This document shows, in pieces, positions 38,187 through 46,789 of a DNA stretch of 64,000 nt (positions are counted from its first letter, which is position 1; each line of letters begins with the position of its first letter). The DNA lies in NCBI GenBank assembly GCA_029261295.1, contig JAJDBP010000038.1, positions 1-64,000 of the forward strand, given 5' to 3'. The notes beneath the pieces are model-generated. The model had not been told where the DNA came from and did no database searches. It was given only the letters and a program-made list of their open reading frames with translations. The translations under genes and the position numbers were made by a program. Source of the DNA: Nitrospirales bacterium. Lineage in GTDB: Bacteria > Nitrospirota > Nitrospiria > Nitrospirales > UBA8639.

Positions 38187-38921
38187 TTACTCTTTTTGTT
38201 CAGAAAGTTGGGCAACCCAAGGGTAATGCAATCGTTCTGCATCCTGATATCCCAAGTTGGATACCGTTTGGCTAACAGGAATTTCCTCCGCGCTCGAATA
38301 CACACTGCCAAAGAGATGATCACAGAGAAGACTCGTGATGCCATAATTTCCTTGTTCATTATGAAAATGATGTAACAAATGATGGCGTTTAATTCGACGC
38401 AAAAATTTGTTTTTGGGGTTCACACGAAGATGTTGCATGCAATGGCACAGCTCATACACCATGAAACATGCTAAGCCTGTCGCAAAAGAGAGTGGAACTC
38501 CTATCCAGCCCGCGATACCTATTCCTATAGGGAATGTCGCAACGACAATGGTAGGTAGGGTCGTTGAGACGGCTCCAAACAACACTCGCAAGTCATTGGG
38601 ATCTTGGTGATGATCATAGTGAATACGCTTCCACAACGCCGCAGTCCAAGGTGACCGATATAAGTATTGCCCATGTAAAATAAATCGGTGAACCACGTAT
38701 TCCACGAACGGGTAAGCCAGCAATGTGACAATGATACTTCCCAGTATTTGAAAGGGAGAAACCAGTGAAAAAGGATATACATATATGGCAACAATGAGGC
38801 TACTGAATAATAAGATGGCATAAACCTGGATACTTGGATATGAGACGTACGCCCACATCAGATCATTAAAAGTCATCCGATCTAAATGATATTTTTCTTG
38901 ATACCACTGACGAGTGAACAC
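38187..38921 (-). CDS. Fatty-acid/ceramide hydroxylase (FA2H/Scs7-like di-iron membrane enzyme)
   Basis: The 244-residue membrane protein has three to four hydrophobic helices and the histidine boxes of the fatty acid hydroxylase superfamily: EYVVHRFILHG near residue 90, HYDHHQDPNDLR near 117, ELCHCMQH near 169 and HHLLHHFHNEQGNYGIT near 195, followed by DHLFGS. The order and spacing are closest to the FA2H/Scs7 group, which 2-hydroxylates the N-acyl chain of ceramides. Its place 86 bp upstream of the bCerS-like gene on the same strand supports ceramide as substrate; sterol or carotenoid hydroxylation is the alternative. GTG 38921 is the start. Confidence 0.78.
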   Translation of the reverse strand: MFTRQWYQEKYHLDRMTFNDLMWAYVSYPSIQVYAILLFSSLIVAIYVYPFSLVSPFQILGSIIVTLLAYPFVEYVVHRFILHGQYLYRSPWTAALWKRIHYDHHQDPNDLRVLFGAVSTTLPTIVVATFPIGIGIAGWIGVPLSFATGLACFMVYELCHCMQHLRVNPKNKFLRRIKRHHLLHHFHNEQGNYGITSLLCDHLFGSVYSSAEEIPVSQTVSNLGYQDAERLHYPWVAQLSEQKE

Positions 38922-39004
38922 CCTATCACCACCCTCTTGTTCAATTGATTATGGAACTAAATCCTAACAGTCCTGCTATTTTTTCACGGACAATGACAAG
39001 ATTG

Positions 39005-39033
39005 ATTATAGAAACCTCCGGAAGAAGCCACAA
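39005..39033 (-). promoter_or_regulatory. Candidate sigma-70 promoter of the hydroxylase-bCerS operon
   Basis: A perfect TATAAT (39005-39010, minus) with TTGTGG (39028-39033) 17 bases upstream lies about 84 bp before GTG 38921. The rest of the 349-bp gap 38922-39270 holds a TATAAA-like box close to the HIT gene at about 39259 and nothing else I can name. Confidence 0.5.
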
Positions 39034-39270
39034 GAAAAACAACTTCGATCCCAACATTGGAAATCGGTCTTATGACCTGGTGAACCCAATCCCATGAGGA
39101 ACATATTTCAATACAGCAACCTTACCAAATGATCATGTTGGCACAAGATTCTGAGACAGAGACACGGGTATAATCTGAGTTGATGGTAAAATGGTTATAA
39201 CCTGAACGAATTAGCACGTCAGTGTTTCCTCATAGACACAAGAATCACTATTTCGGTATAAAATTATTCC

Positions 39271-39705
39271 ATGAACACGACCATGAAAAAATTTGGGTAT
39301 CCTGATTCTTGTGTAAAAGAATTCCAACATTGGGCAATTCTCTTACGGCCTCAACAAGTGACCCTGGGTTCACTAATTTTGATTTGTCGAGAGGATGCGA
39401 CCGCCTTTTCAAAAATCAGTCCTGAAGCATTTACGGAACTACCAGATATCATACGCGAGATGGAGGCGAATGTGACCAACGCCTTTGCCTATACAAAGAT
39501 TAATTATCTCATGTTAATGATGGTTGACCCTGAAGTACATTTTCATGTCATTCCTCGATATGATAGCCCTCGCACCGTTTTTCAACAGCAATTTCTTGAC
39601 CATGGGTGGCCAGGTCCCCCAGATCTCAAAAACTCGAATTCAATATCTCCAGATGTCCAACAAGAAATCTTGGCTCACCTACAGGAAATTTGGTCGTCCA
39701 AATAA
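39271..39705 (+). CDS. HIT-family hydrolase-like protein
   Basis: The 144-residue protein has a HIT domain: HWAILLRPQQVTLGSLILICRED near the N-terminus and DPEVHFHVIPRY near residue 88. The classic H-x-H-x-H triad reads E-V-H-F-H here, so the first histidine is replaced by glutamate while the middle, normally nucleophilic, histidine remains. Relatives hydrolyse dinucleotides or act as nucleotidyl transferases. It lies between the two divergent halves of the sphingolipid locus, pointing toward the acyl ligase gene, but separated from it by 210 bp containing a sigma-54 promoter. Link to lipid synthesis is by position only. Confidence 0.78.
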   Translation: MNTTMKKFGYPDSCVKEFQHWAILLRPQQVTLGSLILICREDATAFSKISPEAFTELPDIIREMEANVTNAFAYTKINYLMLMMVDPEVHFHVIPRYDSPRTVFQQQFLDHGWPGPPDLKNSNSISPDVQQEILAHLQEIWSSK

Positions 39706-39855
39706 AATTGATCAATAAAATATGTATGGTTTTTCAAGACTTTATGTTGCCAAATAGACTCAATTTGTGTTCTTTTTGAGACATATTATGAGGTCAAATT
39801 TACAAACTTTTTAGCCCTACGCTCACATTTATTGAGATTATTTAACAATTTACGC

Positions 39856-39871
39856 TGGCATGCTATTTGCT
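39856..39871 (+). promoter_or_regulatory. Sigma-54 (-24/-12) promoter of the ceramide operon
   Basis: TGGCATGCTATTTGCT fits the TGGCAC-N5-TTGCW consensus, with GG (39857-39858) and GC (39869-39870) at exactly 10-base separation. The expected start near 39882 leaves a leader of about 34 bases to ATG 39916. A DNA-bound activator would be required; no enhancer site is assigned. Confidence 0.7.
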
Positions 39872-39915
39872 AATATTACCTTGAACTTTACTGCCCTTAT
39901 TTTGTGATTAATTAA

Positions 39916-41706
39916 ATGGCCCTCATAGAAACACCAAATTTAGATATGCTTGCAACACCAACTAACCCTAACGCGCCTCTCCGTCCAGGGAATTTTTCAA
40001 CCCTGTCAGAAGCATTGGATTATGCGGCTTCTGGGGAAACCGGGACCAATTTTTATTCTGGTCGGGGGAATCTCACTCACGTCCTTCCTTATTCAGGGTT
40101 AAAGGAGCAATCCGTCAACCTGGCAAAAAGGCTTCATGGTTTAGGTTTGGCCAGAGGATCTCGTGTCGCCTTAGTTGCCGATACCACCCCAGATTTCTTA
40201 CGATTTTTCTTTGCTTGTCAATATGCAGGGCTTATTCCTGTCCCCTTACCTATATCAATTCATTTAGGTGGCCACCAGGTTTATGTCAACCAGCTCACCC
40301 GATTGCTTGAAAATTGCCAGGCTTCGGTCGCAATGGCCCCCGAGGGATTTGTCCCCTTTCTGGAGGAAGCAAGCACAGAATTAAACCTCCGCCTTATTGG
40401 AGGCCCTGAGACTTTTGCATCCCTAGCAGAGAGTGAATCTCCCCTTCTGCCACTTGAATCCCACGAACTAGCTTATATCCAATACACGTCTGGAAGTACT
40501 CGTTGGCCTAGGGGTGTCGAGGTGACCCAAGCTGCGGTCATGTCCAATTTGTCTGGAATTATCCAACATGGCCTGCAAGTCCAACCTGGAGACCGTTGCG
40601 TTTCCTGGCTTCCCTTTTATCACGACATGGGCTTAGTTGGGTTTGTTCTTGGTCCTATGGCCTCGCAACTCTCTGTTGATTATCTCAGTACAAGAGATTT
40701 TGCTATGCGTCCTCGGCAATGGCTAAAACTGATGACCAAAAGCCAAGCCACGATTTCATTTAGCCCCTCATTTGGTTATGAGCTGTGCGTCAGACGTTTG
40801 CGGGAAGACTCTTCAAATGAATCATACGATCTATCTAACTGGAGAATCGCAGGTGTAGGAGCTGAGACTATTCGGGCAGATAGCCTTGGGCGATTTGCCA
40901 AAGCTCTTGAGCCTTCAGGATTTGGGCCTCAAGCCTTTCTTGCGTGCTACGGGATGGCGGAATGCTCTCTGGCGATTAGCTTTGCTCCTCTTGAAGTTGG
41001 CATTGAAGTTGACCGGGTTAACGCTGATGATCTCTCAAATAATAGGCAAGCCAATCCAATTGATGCCCACGCTCCCGAAGACGAGGTAGACCGCGTGAGC
41101 AAATTTGTAAATTGTGGAGTTCCGCTTCCTGGGTTTGAAGTGGAAATACGGAATGACAAGGGCTCTGCCCTAGGTGATCGGAAAAGTGGAACGATCTTTG
41201 TGCGTGGTACCAGTACCATGGCAGGCTATTTTAACGATCCTGTCCTCACTCAAGATGTACTTTCTGATGATGGATGGCTTAATACCGGAGATATTGGGTA
41301 TTGGGTGGATGGCAGTCTTATAATTATTGGCCGTTCAAAAGATATGATTATCATCAATGGCCGAAATATCTGGCCGCAAGACCTGGAATATTTAGCAGAA
41401 CAACAACCAGAAGTTCGGCCTGGTGACTCGTCTGCATTTTCTGTAACCGGACCGGCTGGAGATGAAGTTGCGGTTATGGTCGTCCAATGTCGCGAAACTA
41501 GCCCTCAAAAACGGGACGATCTCATTCATCGCTTAGGGTCAAGAATTCAAAAAGAACTTACTATCCCTTGTTATATAGAGCTTATTCCACCCCGAACTCT
41601 CCCCCGAACTTCCTCGGGTAAATTATCACGCTCACGTGCCAAATCTGACTTTCTCAAGCGCGTGAAGTGGGAATCCTTGGTGCCGGCCCTTTCTCTTTCT
41701 GCATAA
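39916..41706 (+). CDS. Fatty acyl-AMP ligase (acyl-ACP synthetase of the ceramide operon)
   Basis: The 596-residue adenylate-forming enzyme has an A3 loop YTSGSTRWPRGVEVTQ near residue 190, in which the usual glycine-x-P-K is W-P-R. SWLPFYHDMGLVG is near 233, YGMAECSL near 345, and LNTGDIGYWVDG with ARG-containing GRSKDMIIINGRNIWP lies near 455. The A10 lysine is in RTSSGKLSR. The GRNIWP and overall length match fatty acyl-AMP ligases rather than CoA ligases. It most likely loads a fatty acid onto the acyl carrier protein encoded at 42749 for use by serine palmitoyltransferase. It is the first gene after the sigma-54 promoter; no Shine-Dalgarno is evident. Confidence 0.82.
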   Translation: MALIETPNLDMLATPTNPNAPLRPGNFSTLSEALDYAASGETGTNFYSGRGNLTHVLPYSGLKEQSVNLAKRLHGLGLARGSRVALVADTTPDFLRFFFACQYAGLIPVPLPISIHLGGHQVYVNQLTRLLENCQASVAMAPEGFVPFLEEASTELNLRLIGGPETFASLAESESPLLPLESHELAYIQYTSGSTRWPRGVEVTQAAVMSNLSGIIQHGLQVQPGDRCVSWLPFYHDMGLVGFVLGPMASQLSVDYLSTRDFAMRPRQWLKLMTKSQATISFSPSFGYELCVRRLREDSSNESYDLSNWRIAGVGAETIRADSLGRFAKALEPSGFGPQAFLACYGMAECSLAISFAPLEVGIEVDRVNADDLSNNRQANPIDAHAPEDEVDRVSKFVNCGVPLPGFEVEIRNDKGSALGDRKSGTIFVRGTSTMAGYFNDPVLTQDVLSDDGWLNTGDIGYWVDGSLIIIGRSKDMIIINGRNIWPQDLEYLAEQQPEVRPGDSSAFSVTGPAGDEVAVMVVQCRETSPQKRDDLIHRLGSRIQKELTIPCYIELIPPRTLPRTSSGKLSRSRAKSDFLKRVKWESLVPALSLSA

Positions 41707-41754
41707 TCCGTAACTGAAAATTTTTGGAGACGGTTTCACACCCTCCCCATTCTC

Positions 41755-42699
41755 ATGCCAACTTCGGTTGCCCTTACTGGAGCTTCAGGTTTTATCGGCC
41801 ACGCAATTGCTCTTCGTCTGTGCCAAGCAGGATTGAAGGTGAGGGGATTGGTTCGGTCCTCGAGAATAATTCCAAGTCTTGATCATTCCAATTTTACTCT
41901 CATTCCTGGAGACCTCCATAACATTGAAAGTCTGAAAAAATTGGTCCAGGGGTGTACTAGTGTTGTTCATTGCGCTGGCACAGTTCGCGGATCAAAGAGA
42001 ATAGATTTTATTCCATCAAATATCCAGGGAGTGGCTAATATTCTTAGGGTCTGTGGTTCTCAACCCTCTCCTCCTCGAATCATTCACTTTTCCTCTCTTG
42101 CCGCAAGGGAACCCTCCCTTTCCCCCTATGCCTGGAGTAAACGGGAAGGAGAACTCCTTATCCAACAAGAGGGGGAATCCTTACATTGGATCATCGTACG
42201 CCCCCCTGCCGTGTATGGGCCAAAGGATAAGGCCTTACGCCCCCTATTCCAATTAGGAAAAAAAGGAATCGCCTTACACCTTGGATCTAAAAATGGTAAA
42301 TTTTCCCTTATCCATGTAGAAGATTTGACTGAGGTCATTCTACGCGCACTTGAGCGAAACACTATTCGCTCAGCTATTTTTGAAGTTGATGACGGTTTTC
42401 CGAATGGATATTCCTGGAAATCTGTTTTTCAGGTGATTAACCCAGAGATAAAAATACACGTGAGAGTTCCACGAAGATTTCTATGGCTAATTGGAAAAAG
42501 TAATGAAATATTATCTCGTGTTTTTGGCTATATGCCTCTATTTACAACAGGAAAGGTTGCAGAATTAGGTCATGTGAATTGGGTTTCCGACTCAGAGGAT
42601 GCCCGCCAGCAACTTGGCTGGAGTCCACAGATTCCCTTAGAGGAAGGCTTGCGCCATCTCTTTACATCGGATAGTCTCATGCTAAGGACGAAGGATTAG
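41755..42699 (+). CDS. cerR: NAD(P)-dependent epimerase/dehydratase-family reductase, CerR-like
   Basis: The 314-residue extended-SDR protein has a nucleotide-binding TGASGFIGHAIALRL at residue 7, VVHCAGTVRG near 70 and the catalytic Y-A-W-S-K near 130, followed by IIVRPPAVYGPKDKALRP. In Caulobacter, CerR of this family reduces the 3-keto group of the ceramide intermediate, and its gene lies beside spt. The same neighbourhood here supports that role. Sugar-nucleotide epimerase is the alternative but less likely by context. It lies 48 bp after the ligase gene. Confidence 0.78.
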   Translation: MPTSVALTGASGFIGHAIALRLCQAGLKVRGLVRSSRIIPSLDHSNFTLIPGDLHNIESLKKLVQGCTSVVHCAGTVRGSKRIDFIPSNIQGVANILRVCGSQPSPPRIIHFSSLAAREPSLSPYAWSKREGELLIQQEGESLHWIIVRPPAVYGPKDKALRPLFQLGKKGIALHLGSKNGKFSLIHVEDLTEVILRALERNTIRSAIFEVDDGFPNGYSWKSVFQVINPEIKIHVRVPRRFLWLIGKSNEILSRVFGYMPLFTTGKVAELGHVNWVSDSEDARQQLGWSPQIPLEEGLRHLFTSDSLMLRTKD

Positions 42700-42748
42700 G
42701 TTTGCCCTGAGTCGAATTCAACCAAAAGCCTTTTAAACCCTGACAATT

Positions 42749-42994
42749 ATGACGACCTATCCTGACATTTTGCCGCAATTGCTTGAAACCCTGAAGCCCT
42801 ATGCTAAAAAGATTGGAACGCTAAAGGAAACCACCGATCTAGTATCAGAATTGGGGCTAGACTCTCTCCAAGTTATGCAGGTGTTGCTCAAAATTGAAGA
42901 CCAGTTTGATATCTCCATTCCATTAAATAACTTGCCCAATATCCGCACCGTTAAAGATCTTGGAATGGAAATTGAGATGTTGTTGAAAGCATAA
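42749..42994 (+). CDS. Acyl carrier protein of the ceramide operon
   Basis: The 81-residue protein has the phosphopantetheine site L-G-L-D-S-L-Q-V near residue 38 and the four-helix carrier pattern (FDISIPLNNLPNIRTVKDLG). It lies two bases before spt and 49 bp after cerR. A dedicated carrier beside spt is characteristic of bacterial ceramide loci, where it delivers the acyl group to serine palmitoyltransferase. It is clearly not the fatty-acid-synthesis AcpP, whose neighbourhood is different. Confidence 0.9.
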   Translation: MTTYPDILPQLLETLKPYAKKIGTLKETTDLVSELGLDSLQVMQVLLKIEDQFDISIPLNNLPNIRTVKDLGMEIEMLLKA

Positions 42995-42996
42995 AT

Positions 42997-44205
42997 ATGT
43001 CATTATTTAGTAAATTTCTGTCTATACAACAAGCCCGTGAGGAGATTTTACAAAGTGGCATCAATCCGTTTCATCTCACCATCGAAAAAATCAATTCTCC
43101 CACCGAAGGGGTGATTAATGGACGCCAAACTATTCTCGTTGGCACCAATAATTACTTAGGCCTGACGTTTCATCCAGACTGCATTCAAGCGGGACAAGAA
43201 GCTATAGCACAAGAAGGAACGGGTACTACCGGGTCTAGAATGGCCAATGGTTCATTTTCGAGTCACAACGATCTTGAACGAGCCATCGCAGATTTTTACG
43301 GAATGCCACATGCCATCGTCTTTTCCACTGGGTATCAAGCTAATTTGGGGGTTCTTTCTGCATTGGCTGGGCCTGGGGATACCATATTGATGGATGGAGA
43401 TTCGCATGCCAGCATCTATGATGGTTGCCGACTAGGAGGGGCGGAAGTTCTTCGATTTAAACATAATGATGTTCCTGATTTAGAGAAAAAGTTGCGTCGC
43501 TTGGGTAATCGAAGTCAACGAACTCTCGTTATCGTTGAAGGCATTTACAGTATGTTGGGCGATCGGGCCCCTCTTAAAGAAATTGTAGAGATCAAACTCA
43601 AATATGGAGCAACCCTAGTCGTTGATGAAGCCCACTCACTAGGAGTTCTAGGAAAACGAGGGCGAGGCTTAGCTGAAGAGGTGGGGGTCGAAGAAGGAGT
43701 CGATTGTATTGTGGGCACCTTTAGTAAAAGCCTAGGTTCTACCGGAGGATTCGGCGTCAGCATACATCCTGAATTTGAATTTATTCGCTATACCAGTCGC
43801 CCTTATATTTTTACTGCATCTCCTTGTCCATCCGTCGTCGCATCAACAAAAGTTTCCCTAAGAATTATTCGCGAAACTCCGCAACTCAGGAAACAATTAT
43901 GGGAGAATGCCCAAACCTTATATGATGGATTACAGAAAATTGGGTATACCCTTGGAGCAGAGGTGGGCCCCGTTATCGCAGCCATGATCCCATCAAAAGA
44001 ACAGGCCCTAGGGATGTGGCAAGGGCTCTTAGAACAAGGCATTTATGTGAATCTGATGATCCCCCCCGCGACACCAAATGGCGAAAGCCTCTTACGATGT
44101 AGTGTGAGCGCTGCCCATACCCCCAAACAACTTGAAACCATTATTCAATGCTTTGCGAACGTGCATTCCTCGCTAAAGGAACAGACTCCATCTCTCCAAA
44201 CGTAG
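42997..44205 (+). CDS. spt: Serine palmitoyltransferase
   Basis: The 402-residue alpha-oxoamine synthase has NNYLGLTFHP near residue 50, TGTTGSRMANGSFSSHNDLE near 77, VFSTGYQANLG near 110, DGDSHASIYDG near 130, VVDEAHSLGVLG near 208 and the PLP lysine in GTFSKSLGSTGG near 247. Members comprise SPT, KBL, ALAS and BioF; the preceding dedicated carrier protein, reductase and ligase point to SPT, which condenses serine with an acyl thioester to 3-ketosphinganine in the cytoplasm. Length is right for the soluble homodimeric bacterial enzyme. Confidence 0.88.
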   Translation: MSLFSKFLSIQQAREEILQSGINPFHLTIEKINSPTEGVINGRQTILVGTNNYLGLTFHPDCIQAGQEAIAQEGTGTTGSRMANGSFSSHNDLERAIADFYGMPHAIVFSTGYQANLGVLSALAGPGDTILMDGDSHASIYDGCRLGGAEVLRFKHNDVPDLEKKLRRLGNRSQRTLVIVEGIYSMLGDRAPLKEIVEIKLKYGATLVVDEAHSLGVLGKRGRGLAEEVGVEEGVDCIVGTFSKSLGSTGGFGVSIHPEFEFIRYTSRPYIFTASPCPSVVASTKVSLRIIRETPQLRKQLWENAQTLYDGLQKIGYTLGAEVGPVIAAMIPSKEQALGMWQGLLEQGIYVNLMIPPATPNGESLLRCSVSAAHTPKQLETIIQCFANVHSSLKEQTPSLQT

Positions 44206-44291
44206 AAGATGCCAGAACTTTTACGGCATGGTACAGTATGTAGTTTAATAATTTAACATCTGAGCGTCTTCTTTAAGGAAGACGGCTGTAT

Positions 44292-46730
44292 ATGAAGACC
44301 TCACATTCTCGCCCGCCAGGATATCGACTCCATCCGGAAAAGATTGTTTTACGGCCTAAACATTCTACCTCTGAATGCCAGAACACCCCGGTCCGAATAT
44401 TTGTGGGGACAGAAACCGCTCAAGCGGAAGCAGAGCGAGTTTTTGTCTGGTCCATTGAATTGGTTCGAGATCCCTCTCGAACCTATGAAATCTTTCTCAT
44501 GAAAGAACTCAGTGGGTTTGACCGACGCCGATGGCTAACAGGATTTACCAATTATCGATTCGCCATTCCTGAATTTGCTGGTTATACGGGACGAGCCATT
44601 TACAATGACGTAGATCAAATATACCTTGCTGATCCAGCTGAATTATTTGATGCACCCATGGATGAACATGGGTTTCTCAGTATTGCTGAAAACGATTCCT
44701 CCGTTATGGTTATGGACTGTGAAAAAATGGGGCCAGTTTGGACCATCGACCGAGCCCGACATGAGCGGAAATCTACATTACTGAAAGACGCTCTAGATAG
44801 TAAGGACAACCTTTGGGGGAAGCTCAATCCTGTCTGGAATGCTCGAGACGAAGAATATATTGCAGAGAAATCAAAAGTACTGCATTACACAGCCCTCCAC
44901 ACTCAACCTTGGCATCCATTTCCTGTTGATTATGTGTACCAAGAAAGTCCAGTGGGATATGTGTGGGATGCCATTGAACAATCAGCTAATAAAGCCGCGT
45001 TTCAATTGTTTAGTAGAACCCAACCCAGTTCACAGTTTTTACAATTGACACAGATGGTTTCAGAGAAAAAAGTAGACTGGAAGTTTCCAACCCATAATTC
45101 CTCGGAAACTCCCAACACGGTAGATCTTCATTCCCTCATAGCTTCAATGCACAATCCCACCCTACTTCATTACGGATTGGGATCTTCGTCATATCTTTCT
45201 CCTAGGACCGACTCGTTTTTCCCATCTAACCCTTCAGTAGACATGACGACTTATAATTGTGTGGCAATAAATGCTTTGCCACCCCCAAACCCATTCGATA
45301 TCGTTCAAGGATCTGAAGAGCTGACTCTCCTTCCAAACGAAGACGTCCCCTGGGTATTGGAGGAAATTTTCTCCCTAGCATCACGTCTTGTCTTTATCAC
45401 CGTTCACGATCAACGTTTACTACACACAATTCCGCCATATTTTCGTGGTCATTCAAGGGACTTCAAGTGGTGGGCAAGGCAGCTTCAAACAATTAGTTCC
45501 CGTCATCCATCTATTCACTGGACCCTTCGTTTTCATACCACCAACACTCAGGGAAAACCCTCTACTCTCGTTCGTACTGGAGGACAATGGCTTACCGGGT
45601 TTCCTCGAGTTTGGATTCTTTCTGATGGAAAAATGGGACACTCCACCCAATCAGAAGGCCTTGCCAATTCTCTGGGTTGGCCTTATGAAATAAAGCAGCT
45701 ACAATTTCATTCATGGAACAACACACAGAAGCTCATTTGGAGTTTACTCCCTCCAAATTGTCTCGGGCTTAATAAACTTAAGTCATCTGCACTTGAACCA
45801 CCATGGCCTGATATTGTGATTTCCACAGGTTGGCGTCCCGCACCTATAGCAAGATGGATAAGAGAACAAAGTGACGGGAACACACGCATCATTCAAGTTG
45901 GGCGAAAAGGTGGCGCATCGGCTGATCTATTTGATGTAGTGGTTACCCCTTCCTACTACGGATTTGCTCCTCACCCTCACCGTATCGAGACCCTCGTTCC
46001 CCTAAATGAACTCAATCAGGAAAACCTGGATAAGGTCTCTCAGCGATGGCCGGACCTGTTTAAAGGAGCCCCACATCCTCGAATCGTATTGGTGGTCGGT
46101 GGCTCAACTGCCCGTTTCGCCTTCACCTCAGATTTCGCAAACTCTATAGGGAATCTAATTAAAGACTTAGCGAATACTTGTGGGGGGAAAATATTTGCTG
46201 TCACGTCTCCAAGAACAAGTCATACTGTGAGCCAGGCTTTGCAGTCGGCCTTAGCACCAGAACACCATGTTCATCAATGGCAACCCAACCAGTCTGACAA
46301 TCCCTACCTCGCCTATTTGGCAGGAGCAGATGTCATCATTGTCACCGGCGAAAGCGAATCAATGCTGGCCGAAGCTGCCTCATTGGGGAAACCCGTTTAC
46401 ATCATTCCACTGCCTGAACATCCACCAACCTGGAAGGTTCGCTTCAGTGAAGCCATCGTTCAACGGGCTCAATCCCAACCTCTCAATAAACGAGGAACCG
46501 CTCGCCCCCAACAAGGTATAGAACGGTTTTGCGCTCAACTGATTCGATCAGGCCTCGTTCAACCTCGACGAAATCTCTCATTACTCCACGATTCACTCAT
46601 TAATCATGGCATCGCCCGCCCATTTGGTGAAGCCATAGAAAATGGGAAACGCCCTCAATTACGTGAAACCGAAAGAGTTGCGAAAGAAATCAAGACTCTC
46701 CTCGGAATCTTCGACCATGAGCCTGTTTAA
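44292..46730 (+). CDS. Multidomain glycosyltransferase: GT8-like plus ELM1-family domain
   Basis: The 812-residue protein has three parts. Residues ~35-230 resemble a GT8-type glycosyltransferase (EIFLMKELSG...FTNYRFAIPEFAGYTGRAIYNDVDQIYL, D-V-D metal site). Residues ~280-430 look like a degenerate methyltransferase-like region (EDVPWVLEEIFSLASRLVFI, WW...L..HPSIHWTL). Residues ~437-800 form an ELM1 (mitochondrial fission ELM1-like) GT-B domain: VWILSDGKMGHSTQSEGLA, IVISTGWRPAPIARW, LVVGGSTARF and TGESESMLAEAASLGKPVY. It lies 86 bp behind spt, so it may glycosylate the ceramide or make the adjoining surface glycan. No membrane helix. Confidence 0.72.
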   Translation: MKTSHSRPPGYRLHPEKIVLRPKHSTSECQNTPVRIFVGTETAQAEAERVFVWSIELVRDPSRTYEIFLMKELSGFDRRRWLTGFTNYRFAIPEFAGYTGRAIYNDVDQIYLADPAELFDAPMDEHGFLSIAENDSSVMVMDCEKMGPVWTIDRARHERKSTLLKDALDSKDNLWGKLNPVWNARDEEYIAEKSKVLHYTALHTQPWHPFPVDYVYQESPVGYVWDAIEQSANKAAFQLFSRTQPSSQFLQLTQMVSEKKVDWKFPTHNSSETPNTVDLHSLIASMHNPTLLHYGLGSSSYLSPRTDSFFPSNPSVDMTTYNCVAINALPPPNPFDIVQGSEELTLLPNEDVPWVLEEIFSLASRLVFITVHDQRLLHTIPPYFRGHSRDFKWWARQLQTISSRHPSIHWTLRFHTTNTQGKPSTLVRTGGQWLTGFPRVWILSDGKMGHSTQSEGLANSLGWPYEIKQLQFHSWNNTQKLIWSLLPPNCLGLNKLKSSALEPPWPDIVISTGWRPAPIARWIREQSDGNTRIIQVGRKGGASADLFDVVVTPSYYGFAPHPHRIETLVPLNELNQENLDKVSQRWPDLFKGAPHPRIVLVVGGSTARFAFTSDFANSIGNLIKDLANTCGGKIFAVTSPRTSHTVSQALQSALAPEHHVHQWQPNQSDNPYLAYLAGADVIIVTGESESMLAEAASLGKPVYIIPLPEHPPTWKVRFSEAIVQRAQSQPLNKRGTARPQQGIERFCAQLIRSGLVQPRRNLSLLHDSLINHGIARPFGEAIENGKRPQLRETERVAKEIKTLLGIFDHEPV

Positions 46731-46789
46731 CCACTTGTTATTTCAAGGCCAAGAAAGCCTACTTGCCTCAAATCAGTAGGCCTCCACAC

